Assembly (NCBI RefSeq): GCF_900119365.1
Contig: NZ_FPJO01000002.1
Span: forward strand, 434,001-498,000
Reading direction: 5' to 3'
Source: Streptomyces atratus
Lineage (GTDB): Bacteria; Actinomycetota; Actinomycetes; Streptomycetales; Streptomycetaceae
Length of the DNA stretch: 64,000 nucleotides
The notes under the pieces were generated by a model. That model had not been told where the DNA came from, did not search any database, and saw nothing but the letters and a program-made list of their open reading frames with translations. Both the position numbers and the translations under genes were made by a program. Below, in pieces: positions 53,259 to 61,106 of this stretch. Position 1 is the first letter of the stretch; each line of letters opens with the position of its first letter.

Positions 53259-54757
53259 GCGCCCTCCTGGATCGGCATCGTCCCCACCCCGTCCTTCCGG
53301 TCGGCGGGAACGTCATGGTGCTCTTCGACCGTACCCGTCGCGGGTGCCCGGCCGCCCGGCAGGAACAGGGTGACCAGCAGCGCCGCGAGCGCCGCACCCG
53401 CCGCGATCAGGAAGACCAGCTGGTACGCGTGGAGCGTCGGGGCCGTTCTGCCGCCCACCCGGAAGGTGATGTTGGCGAGGACGGCGGCCACCGTCGCGCT
53501 GCAGAAGGCCTGTCCGATCGACCGCATCAGCGTGTTGAGGCCGTTGGCCGCGCCCGTCTCGCTCACCGGGACACCGCGCATGACCAGCGCCGGGAGTGCC
53601 GAGTACGCGATGGCCGTGCCCGAGGCGACGACCGTCGCGCCGGCGATGATCAGCCAGAGGTTGTGGCTGGTGAAGTACCGCACCACGTAACCGGTGCCGA
53701 TCACCCCGGCCGCCAGCGCCAGGCTGACCTTCGGGCCGTACTTCGCGGAGATCCGTGCCGAGACCGGTGAGAGCGCCACCATCATCACGCCGCCCGGCAG
53801 CAGACAGAGGCCGCTGACGACGAGCGAGGCGCCGAGCCCGTACCCCGTCTCCTTCGGCTCCTGCACCATCTGCGCGGTGACCAGGGAGTTCGCGTAGAAG
53901 GCGAAGCCGATCAGCAGGGCGGCGACGTTGGTGAGCAGGACCGCCGGGCGGGCCGAGACCCGCAGGTCGACCATGGGCGACGCCACCCGGAGCTCGTACG
54001 CGCCCCAGAACAGCGCCACGACGACGGCCGCCACCAGCAGGCCGGTCGTCCGCGCCGAGGTCCAGCCCCAGTCGGCGCCCTGGGTGACCGCGAGCAGCAG
54101 GCAGACCAGGGCCCCGGACAGTCCGAGCGCGCCGAGGGCATCGAAGCGGCCACGGGTGCGCACCGGCGATTCCGGTACGCACCGCAGCACCAGCACGATG
54201 TCGATGACGCCGATCGCGCCCGAGACCCAGAACATCGTGTGCCAGTCGAAGTTCTCGACGACGAGGGCCGCGACCGGCAGCCCGACCGCCGCGCCGATGC
54301 CGAGCGTCGAGCTCATCAGCGCGACGGCGGACAGCACCCGCTCGGGCGGGAGTTCGTCGCGCAGGATGCTGATGCCCAGCGGCAGGACGGCGAGGGCGGC
54401 ACCCTGCAGGGCGCGGCCGGTGATCAGCACCCCGATGTGGGAGCTGACCGCGCACAGGACCGAACCCAGCACCAGCACCATGAGCGAGGCGACGAGCACC
54501 CGCCGCTTGCCGTACATGTCGCCGGCCCGGCCCAGGACGGGCGTGAAGACGGCGCCGGTGAGCAGGGTGACGGTGACCAGCCAGCTCGCGGCGGCCGGGG
54601 TCGCGCCGGTCAGGGCCGGGATGTGCGGGAGCAGCGGGACGACGATCGTCTGCATCACCGCGACCACGACACCGCAGAACGCCAGCACGCCGACCGCGAA
54701 GCGGGGGTGCGGGGCCTCGGTGGTGGCGGTGGCCGGGGCGGGTATGTCCGCGGGCAT
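53255..54757 (-). CDS. MFS multidrug exporter (DHA2/EmrB-QacA type)
   Basis: A 500-residue transporter with about 14 predicted membrane segments, as in the DHA2 drug:H+ antiporters. The loop 2-3 motif GRAGDMYGKRRVLVASLMV and the antiporter motif C region (LGIGAAVGLPVAALVVENFD) are visible. The ATG at 54757 begins the homologous region (ADIPAPATATTEAPHPRFAV); the frame upstream is repeat-derived. It is cotranscribed with the TetR gene. Confidence 0.9.
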   Translation of the reverse strand: MPADIPAPATATTEAPHPRFAVGVLAFCGVVVAVMQTIVVPLLPHIPALTGATPAAASWLVTVTLLTGAVFTPVLGRAGDMYGKRRVLVASLMVLVLGSVLCAVSSHIGVLITGRALQGAALAVLPLGISILRDELPPERVLSAVALMSSTLGIGAAVGLPVAALVVENFDWHTMFWVSGAIGVIDIVLVLRCVPESPVRTRGRFDALGALGLSGALVCLLLAVTQGADWGWTSARTTGLLVAAVVVALFWGAYELRVASPMVDLRVSARPAVLLTNVAALLIGFAFYANSLVTAQMVQEPKETGYGLGASLVVSGLCLLPGGVMMVALSPVSARISAKYGPKVSLALAAGVIGTGYVVRYFTSHNLWLIIAGATVVASGTAIAYSALPALVMRGVPVSETGAANGLNTLMRSIGQAFCSATVAAVLANITFRVGGRTAPTLHAYQLVFLIAAGAALAALLVTLFLPGGRAPATGTVEEHHDVPADRKDGVGTMPIQEGA

Positions 54758-54805
54758 GGCTCTCCGTACGGTGCTCGGCGGCAGGGCGTGGTGCGGGGTG
54801 CAGGG

Positions 54806-54857
54806 CGAAGCGACACAGAGGTGCAGGGGCGCAGGGGCAAAGCGACACAGGGGTGCA
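54806..54857. repeat. Short direct repeat upstream of the MFS gene
   Basis: GGCGAAGCGACACAGAGGTGCA and GGCAAAGCGACACAGGGGTGCA lie 29 bases apart, differing at two positions. They border the large palindrome. Confidence 0.5.
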
Positions 54858-54895
54858 CGCGCGTTCACCCCTCAGGGTAAACGCGCGTGCACCCC
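54850..54895. promoter_or_regulatory. Large palindrome, candidate TetR operator
   Basis: The left arm at 54850-54870 and the right arm at 54875-54895 are 21-base inverted copies differing at one position, sharing the core GGTGCACGCGCGTT, around CTCA. It lies 93 bases upstream of the MFS-TetR operon and 94 bases before the plus-strand small gene, so it could be an operator for both directions. A hairpin terminator is an alternative but no gene ends here. Confidence 0.55.
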
Positions 54896-54988
54896 CTCGG
54901 CGACCGGAATCCCGGGCACCGCGTTAGCCTCGAAGACCCGGGCCCTCACGGCCCGGACGACACGGACGAGAAGGCGAAGGTGGCTGCG

Positions 54989-55291
54989 ATGGCGAAGGTT
55001 CCGGCAGCGGCGGTGGCGGCGAGCGGGCTGGTCGGCGGGTACGCCGTGGCGCGGTGGACCAGGAAGCGGCAGCTGGGCGGGGTCGCCCTCGCCGCCGCGG
55101 GCACCGTCGCCGCGTACGAGTGGAACCGGCAGGCCGGGCCGCGCGCCGCCGCCGGGCTGACCGCGGCGTATCTCGCCGCGTTCGCCGGTTCGCACCCACT
55201 GGCCAAGAAGGTCGGCGCCTGGCCCGCCGTCTTCACCGCGGCGGGCAGCGTGGCCGCAGCGTCGTGGGCGGTCACCCGCCGGGCCACCTGA
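54989..55291 (+). CDS. Small Ala-rich membrane-associated hypothetical protein
   Basis: A 100-residue protein with two or three hydrophobic segments (VAASGLVGGYAVARW; GGVALAAAGTVAAYEW; AVFTAAGSVAAASWAV), so probably a small membrane protein. ATG 54989 is used; GTG 54980 with GAGAAGG 5 bases upstream is also possible. Family not recognised. A strong hairpin follows. Confidence 0.6.
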   Translation: MAKVPAAAVAASGLVGGYAVARWTRKRQLGGVALAAAGTVAAYEWNRQAGPRAAAGLTAAYLAAFAGSHPLAKKVGAWPAVFTAAGSVAAASWAVTRRAT

Positions 55292-55306
55292 GCCGCACGG
55301 ACAAAA

Positions 55307-55355
55307 GCACGGGTAAGGGGCGGGGGCTCCGAAAAGCCCCCGCCCCTTACCGTGC
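55307..55355. terminator. Strong bidirectional terminator
   Basis: GGTAAGGGGCGGGGGCT (55312-55328) pairs perfectly with AGCCCCCGCCCCTTACC (55335-55351), extended by GCAC/GTGC across a bulge, between the convergent small membrane protein and DUF445 genes. Confidence 0.85.
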
Positions 55356-55364
55356 TGTGCCGCG

Positions 55365-56747
55365 CTACGCCCCCAGCACCCACGACACCGTGTAGATCAG
55401 CAGCCCCGCCAGCGCACCCACCACCGTGCCGTTGATCCGGATGAACTGCAGGTCGCGGCCGATGTGCGCCTCGATCTTCCTCGACGTCTGATCCGCGTCC
55501 CAGCCGGCGACCGTGTCGCTGATCAGCGAGGTGATCTCCGCGCGGTACGTCGTGACGACATAGACCGCCGCGTCCTCCAGCCAGCCGTCCAGCTTCGCCT
55601 GGAGCCGGCTGTCGGTCGCCAGCCGCGCCCCCAGCGCCATCAGCGAGGCCCGCGCCCGCAGCCGCAGCTCGCTCTGCTCGTCCTCCGCCGCCGCGATGAT
55701 CATCGTGCGTACGGACGCCCAGGCCGAGGCGATGACATCCTGGACCTCGCCACGCCCCAGGATCTCCGACTTCAGCCGCTCCACCCGGGCCCGGGTGTCC
55801 GAGTCCGTCTGGAGATCGGCCGCGAAGTCCGTCAGGAAGGTGTCGATCGAGGCGCGCGCCGGGTGCCCCGGCATGTCCCGCATCTCCGTGACGAAGCGCA
55901 GCAGCTCCTTGTAGACCCGCTCCCCCACCCGCTTGTCGACGAACCTCGGGGTCCAGCCCGGAGCCCCGCCCTGCACCGCGTCCATCACCGAATCACCGTG
56001 CAGCACCAGCCAGTCATGGGCGCGTGCGCAGATCAGGTCCACCACCTTGCGGTGGCCGCCGTCGGCGACGATCTTCTCCAGCATCTTGCCGAGACCCGGC
56101 CCGATCTCCGCCGCGTTGGCCCGCCGGGTGATCGCCTCGCCCACCACAGCCTGCACATCGGAATCCCGCAGCACCCTCAGCGCACCGCGCAACGCCGTCG
56201 ACAGCTCGGCGGTGACCCGGTCCGCGTGCTCCGGCTCGGCCAGCCAGGCGCCGAGGCGGCCACCGACACCGAGCGCGTGGATCCGGCCCCGCACGACGTC
56301 GCCGGAGAGAAAATTCTCGCCGACGAAGGAACCCAGGGAGGCCCCGAGCTGGTCCTTCTTGGTAGGGATGATGGCGGTGTGCGGGATCGGCAGGCCGAGC
56401 GGACGCTTGAACAGCGCCGTGACGGCGAACCAGTCGGCCAGCGCACCCACCATCCCCGCCTCGGCGGCCGCGGCGACGAAGCCCGGCCAGCCACCCACAC
56501 CCGCGTTCTTCGCCCAGGTGGCGAGCACGTACACCAGCGCGACCAGCAGGAGGAGGCCCGTGGCCGTGGTCTTCATCCGGCGCACCCCGCGCCGCTTCTC
56601 CTCGTCCGCCGCGGTGTACGCGAACGAGGCGAGCGAAGCAGCCCGGCCACCGGGCACAGGACGGGCCGCACCCGCCACCCGCTCCCCGGCACGCTCCTGC
56701 TGCCGCGCCCCCGGCTCCCCGGGGCCGGTCCGATCGATCCGTTCCAT
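55365..56747 (-). CDS. DUF445 membrane protein
   Basis: About 460 residues. An N-terminal hydrophilic part (with SFAYTAADEEKRRGVRRM) leads to two membrane segments and the DUF445 signature EAGMVGALADWFAVTALFKRP with PIPHTAIIPTKKDQLG; a long helical region (about 150-430) precedes a final membrane segment (ALAGLLIYTVSWVLGA). The family (YjiN-like) has no established function. I chose ATG 56747 because GGAG lies 4 bases upstream; ATG 56795 is an alternative. Confidence 0.87.
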   Translation of the reverse strand: MERIDRTGPGEPGARQQERAGERVAGAARPVPGGRAASLASFAYTAADEEKRRGVRRMKTTATGLLLLVALVYVLATWAKNAGVGGWPGFVAAAAEAGMVGALADWFAVTALFKRPLGLPIPHTAIIPTKKDQLGASLGSFVGENFLSGDVVRGRIHALGVGGRLGAWLAEPEHADRVTAELSTALRGALRVLRDSDVQAVVGEAITRRANAAEIGPGLGKMLEKIVADGGHRKVVDLICARAHDWLVLHGDSVMDAVQGGAPGWTPRFVDKRVGERVYKELLRFVTEMRDMPGHPARASIDTFLTDFAADLQTDSDTRARVERLKSEILGRGEVQDVIASAWASVRTMIIAAAEDEQSELRLRARASLMALGARLATDSRLQAKLDGWLEDAAVYVVTTYRAEITSLISDTVAGWDADQTSRKIEAHIGRDLQFIRINGTVVGALAGLLIYTVSWVLGA

Positions 56748-56893
56748 CCGCTCCACCCGTCCGCGTACGCCTCGCCCCCGGTGTCCCGTACGCATTGTCC
56801 CTACCTGACCTACTCCCGGGCCGCACGTCGAGTTCCCGATGCCCTGCCCCATCATGGGATCAGTCCAATTGATCACGAGGAGAAACACCGCCC

Positions 56894-58144
56894 ATGCCCA
56901 GGCGCCAGGGGTACGCCCTGCTCATCGCCCTCGTGGCGGGCACCGCCGCACTCGCCGCCGCCGTCGCCTTCGCAGGCTCCCTGCTGTTCTCCGGCTCCGG
57001 CAACCGGCCGGAGCCGATCACCGCACCCGACCCGCGCTCCGTGGCCCGCACACCCGCCGCCCCCGCCCACTCCACCGGCCTCTGGGCCGCCACCTGGGCA
57101 GCCGCACCCGTCGCCGGGGTGGCCGACTCCTACAACGGCAGCACCCTGCACCGGCGCACCATCCGTAACGTCGTGCACACCAGCATCGGCGGCGACGCGG
57201 CCCGCATCACCCTCTCCAACGCCTTCGGCACCCGTCCGCTGGTCGTGGACCGCGCCACCGTGAGCAGCCGCCCCGTGACCTTCCAGGGCGCCGGCAGCGT
57301 GACCGTCGCGGCCGGCGGGCAGGTCGTCAGCGACCCCGTCGCCGTCCGGGTCGCCGCCGACTCCGATCTGGTGGTCACCCTGCGCACCCCCACCACCGAG
57401 GGGCCCGTCACCCTCCACGGACGCAGCCACCAGACCTCGTACGTGGACACCGCATGGGGCACCCGGCGGACCGAGGACTGGCGCTACCTCACCGCCGTCG
57501 ACGTACACACCCGGGCCGCCGCCGGAACGATCGCCGTGATCGGCGACTCGCTCACCGCCGGCACCGGCTCCACCCTCGACACGAACAGCCGCTGGCCCGA
57601 TGTGCTCGCCGACCGGCTGGACGGCCGGTACGGGGTGACCAACGCGGGCATCGCGGGCAACCGGCTCCTGCGCGACGGAAGCGGCGTACGGGCGAGCGCC
57701 CGCTTCGAGCGCGACGTACTGGACATCGCCGGAGTGAAGACCGTCGTCGTCGCGCTCGGCATCAACGACGTGCAGCGGTCCCCCCAGGAGACCGACCCGC
57801 AACGCATCGCGAACGCCCTGCGGTCCCTGACCCAGCGCGCCCACGCACGCGGGCTGCGGGTCACCGGGGCGACGCTGATGCCGTACGAGGGATACCGCAC
57901 CTGGACACCCGCGCGCGACGGCGTACGGGAACAGGTCAACGCGCTGATCCGGGCGGGCGGGATCTTCGACCACGTCATCGACTTCGACGCGGCGGCCCGT
58001 GACCCACACCGCCCGACCCGGCTCCGCCCGGCCTGGGACAGCGGCGACCACCTCCACCTCAACGACACGGGCTACCGGCTCCTGGGCTCACTGGTGGACC
58101 TGACGGAACTGACGCCCGAACAGCCCAGGTCCGACCAGCTCTGA
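56894..58144 (+). CDS. Exported SGNH/GDSL hydrolase
   Basis: A 416-residue protein with an N-terminal membrane anchor/signal (YALLIALVAGTAALAAAVAF) and an SGNH hydrolase domain (about 210-400). Block I is VIGDSLTAG with catalytic Ser219; block II Gly is in NAGIAGNRLL, block III in VVVALGINDVQ, and block V DHLHLNDTGY supplies the Asp-His. The N-terminal beta-rich part (about 60-205) is typical of Streptomyces GDSL esterases of unknown substrate. GAGGAG precedes the ATG. Confidence 0.9.
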   Translation: MPRRQGYALLIALVAGTAALAAAVAFAGSLLFSGSGNRPEPITAPDPRSVARTPAAPAHSTGLWAATWAAAPVAGVADSYNGSTLHRRTIRNVVHTSIGGDAARITLSNAFGTRPLVVDRATVSSRPVTFQGAGSVTVAAGGQVVSDPVAVRVAADSDLVVTLRTPTTEGPVTLHGRSHQTSYVDTAWGTRRTEDWRYLTAVDVHTRAAAGTIAVIGDSLTAGTGSTLDTNSRWPDVLADRLDGRYGVTNAGIAGNRLLRDGSGVRASARFERDVLDIAGVKTVVVALGINDVQRSPQETDPQRIANALRSLTQRAHARGLRVTGATLMPYEGYRTWTPARDGVREQVNALIRAGGIFDHVIDFDAAARDPHRPTRLRPAWDSGDHLHLNDTGYRLLGSLVDLTELTPEQPRSDQL

Positions 58145-58208
58145 CAGGCAACGCCGACGGGCGGTGCCCCGGACCTCGACCTCGAACGTCCACGCGGACG
58201 TCACAGCC

Positions 58209-59195
58209 CTACATGCCGGTGGCCGACTCATACATCTTCGCGATCACGGCCTCGATGTCCGGCTCCCGCACCGACAGATCGACCAACGGATAGTCCGCGG
58301 CGATCCGCGCAACCAGCGGAGCAGCCGACTCCGAAGCCGGGAAGGCCAGCCACTGCCGCGGCCCCTCCACCTTCACCGTACGGACCGAAGGCGCCGACTC
58401 CAGCCGGATCGGCGGCAGTTGACGCTCCAGATCGACCACCAGCGTCCGCTCGCTCTCGCCCACCTCATGCAGACCGGCCAGGGCACCGTCATACATCAAC
58501 CGGCCGTGGTCGATCACCATCACACGCTTGCAGAGCTGCTCGATGTCCGTCAGATCATGGGTCGTGAGCAGCACCGTCGTACCGCGTTCGGCGTTCAGGT
58601 CGCGCAGGAAACCACGCACCCTGGACTTGGAGACGACATCCAGCCCGATCGTCGGCTCGTCCAGATACAGCACCTCGGGATCGTGCAGCAGCGCCGCGGC
58701 GATGTCACCACGCATCCGCTGCCCCAACGACAACTGACGCACGGGCACGTCCAACAACTCCCCCAGATCGAGGAGTTCGACACAACGGTCCAGATTCTCC
58801 CGGTAACGCGCATCAGGAATCCGGTACATCCGGTGCATCAGACGGTACGAATCACGCAACGGCAGGTCCCACCAGAGCGTGGTGCGCTGACCGAACACCA
58901 CACCGATCCGGTGCGCCAGCCTCGTACGCTCCCGGGAAGGATCGATGCCCGCCACCCGCAGCCGGCCGCCGCTCGGGGTGAGGATGCCCGTCAGCATCTT
59001 GATCGTCGTCGACTTCCCCGCGCCGTTCGGGCCGATGTAACCCACCATCTCGCCACGCGCGACACGGAAGCTGATCGAGTCGACCGCCCGCACCCGGTGG
59101 CGCTCACCACGCATGAAACCGGTCTTGCGACGCACGTCGAAGACCTTCTCCACATCGTCCAGCTCGATGAATCCGGTGGTGGTTTCCGCGTCCAT
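58209..59195 (-). CDS. ABC-2 type exporter ATP-binding protein
   Basis: A 328-residue ATPase. Walker A GPNGAGKST (55-63), ABC signature LSLGQRMRGDIAAAL (about 160-174), Walker B VLYLDEPTIGLDV and the H-loop TTHDLTDIEQL are intact. It is the last gene of a three-gene operon, 32 bases after two consecutive permease genes, and presumably energises their heterodimer. Confidence 0.92.
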   Translation of the reverse strand: MDAETTTGFIELDDVEKVFDVRRKTGFMRGERHRVRAVDSISFRVARGEMVGYIGPNGAGKSTTIKMLTGILTPSGGRLRVAGIDPSRERTRLAHRIGVVFGQRTTLWWDLPLRDSYRLMHRMYRIPDARYRENLDRCVELLDLGELLDVPVRQLSLGQRMRGDIAAALLHDPEVLYLDEPTIGLDVVSKSRVRGFLRDLNAERGTTVLLTTHDLTDIEQLCKRVMVIDHGRLMYDGALAGLHEVGESERTLVVDLERQLPPIRLESAPSVRTVKVEGPRQWLAFPASESAAPLVARIAADYPLVDLSVREPDIEAVIAKMYESATGM

Positions 59196-59227
59196 GTCCG
59201 GCCCCCTGCCTCATTCGTTGTCTTGGA

Positions 59228-60133
59228 TCAACTTCCTGTACTGCGGTACGCGCGCAGACCCGCGCGCCAGGCCAGACCGGCCGGCAGCCAGAACAGGCCC
59301 GCCACCAACGGCGGCAGGAACGCCACCCAGTCCGGCAGACCCAACGGATACTCCCGACCCAGCACATACAGCGCGGGCAGCCAGTTCACGAAGGCCAGCG
59401 GCACCACGAACGTCACCCCACGCACCAGATCCTTCGCGAAGACCGACGGCGGGTACTGGAGCAGTGTGTTCCCGCCGTACGTGAAGGCGTTCTGCACCTG
59501 GGCCGCATCCTGCGCGACGAACTGGAACGCCGCCCCGGCCACGAACAGCGCCCCGAAGATCGCCGCCCCGCTCAGCAGCATCAGCGGCACCATCGCCACC
59601 TTCAGCGGCGACCACGCGATGTCCAGCGCCACCAGCGCGTACCCCAGCACCAGCGCCCCCTGAAGCACCCGCCCCAGCCTGCGCAGCGCGAACCGGTCCG
59701 CCGCCACCTGGGCGAGCACCGGGACCGGCCGCACCAGCAACGTGTCCAGCGTGCCGTCGCGCACCCGCCGGCCCAACCGGTCCATCGAACCCAGCAACAG
59801 ATCGGCGAAACCGAACGCCGTGCCCGACACCCCGTACAACAGCGCGATCTCGGGCAGCGTGTAGCCGCCCAGCCGGTCCACATGCGAGAACATCAGCAGA
59901 ATCGCGACGAAGTCGAAGGCGGTCGCCGCGAAGTTCCCGAACGCCGTCAGAGCGAACGAGGCACGGTACGCCATCGTCGAACGCAGCCACATCATCGCGA
60001 TCAGCCCGTACGCCCTGACCCCCTCGACGAACCGCGGCCGTCGGGCGAACACCTCCTCGGGCCAGTCGGCGAGCCGGCCGCCGGGCACGTCCGCCGCCCC
60101 GGCCACCTCCACCGCACCGGTCGTATCAGCCAC
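59228..60133 (-). CDS. ABC-2 permease subunit B
   Basis: A 301-residue permease with six predicted membrane segments (MAYRASFALTAFGNFAATAF; VALLYGVSGTAFGFADLL-like; VTFVVPLAFVNWLPALYVLG). The GTG at 60133 overlaps the stop of the upstream permease by 8 bases. It belongs to the ABC-2 family that works as a pair of unequal permeases. Substrate unknown. Confidence 0.88.
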   Translation of the reverse strand: MADTTGAVEVAGAADVPGGRLADWPEEVFARRPRFVEGVRAYGLIAMMWLRSTMAYRASFALTAFGNFAATAFDFVAILLMFSHVDRLGGYTLPEIALLYGVSGTAFGFADLLLGSMDRLGRRVRDGTLDTLLVRPVPVLAQVAADRFALRRLGRVLQGALVLGYALVALDIAWSPLKVAMVPLMLLSGAAIFGALFVAGAAFQFVAQDAAQVQNAFTYGGNTLLQYPPSVFAKDLVRGVTFVVPLAFVNWLPALYVLGREYPLGLPDWVAFLPPLVAGLFWLPAGLAWRAGLRAYRSTGS

Positions 60134-60926
60134 CCTGGACCACCACCCTCCGCGTCGCCACCGACTGCACCATCCGCCCCACCAGCAGCAACGCCAGCGC
60201 CCAGCCGCCCTGGAAGGCGTACGCCCGCACCAGCTCCCACCCCGGGTACTTACCGAGAAACACATCGACCGGCACCTGGAGCAGCGACGACCACGGCAGC
60301 CCCCGCGCGACGTCCCCCAGCACCCCGGGGAACAACGTCAGCGGAAGCAGCATCCCGGAGAAGAACATCCCGGCCAGCCACGCCATCTGCGCCATCCCCG
60401 CCCCGTCCAGCAGCCAGAACGCGGAGAGCGCCACCAGATAACGGATCGCGAAACTGACCACGACACCGAGCGCCACCGACACGAGGAAGGCCACCCAGAT
60501 CCCCGGCGAGGAGGGCAACGCCAGATCGAAGACGAGCGAGCCCACCAGCATCGGCACGATGCCACGCCCCAGCAGATGGAAAGCGGCACGACCCAGATCG
60601 CCCGCGAGCCACCACAGTTGGAGATCGGCGGGCCGGTAGAGATCGACCGCGATGTCACCGGTGCGGATCCGCTCGATCAGCTCGTCCTCGAAGCCGCCGC
60701 CCATCATGGAACAGGTCATCAGCAGCGCCTGCCCCAGCCAGACGTAGCTGAGCGCCTGCGACATGTCGTAACCACCGAGCTGCGGCCGCTCGTCCCACAA
60801 CGCCACATAGGTGTACGCGAGGATGAACCCGAAGACAGTGTTGGTGAAGACCCCCGCCGCCGTGGCGGTCCGGTAGGTGGCGTAGCGCCGGAACTGTCCC
60901 GCCGCCACCACCGCGTAAAGCCGCAC
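60126..60926 (-). CDS. ABC-2 permease subunit A
   Basis: A 266-residue permease with six predicted membrane segments, opening with RLYAVVAAGQFRRYATYRTA. I prefer the GTG at 60926 because GGGGGG lies about 8 bases upstream; the longer frame from TTG 60956 has no ribosome binding site. It heads the three-gene exporter operon, divergent from the penicillin-binding protein gene. Confidence 0.86.
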   Translation of the reverse strand: MRLYAVVAAGQFRRYATYRTATAAGVFTNTVFGFILAYTYVALWDERPQLGGYDMSQALSYVWLGQALLMTCSMMGGGFEDELIERIRTGDIAVDLYRPADLQLWWLAGDLGRAAFHLLGRGIVPMLVGSLVFDLALPSSPGIWVAFLVSVALGVVVSFAIRYLVALSAFWLLDGAGMAQMAWLAGMFFSGMLLPLTLFPGVLGDVARGLPWSSLLQVPVDVFLGKYPGWELVRAYAFQGGWALALLLVGRMVQSVATRRVVVQGG

Positions 60927-61106
60927 CGCATACACCCCCCATCGCCCGGTGCCCAACGGCTTTGGACACCAAAGCGCACGACCCTAGTCCAACGGGAACA
61001 GCCACCGCGACCGCTTTTCGGGGCCGATCCGGGGTCGATCCGGTGCTTGTTCCACAGAAAAGGGCACTATGGGGGAACTGACCGCGGCCGAGGAGTCTGC
61101 ACCGAA

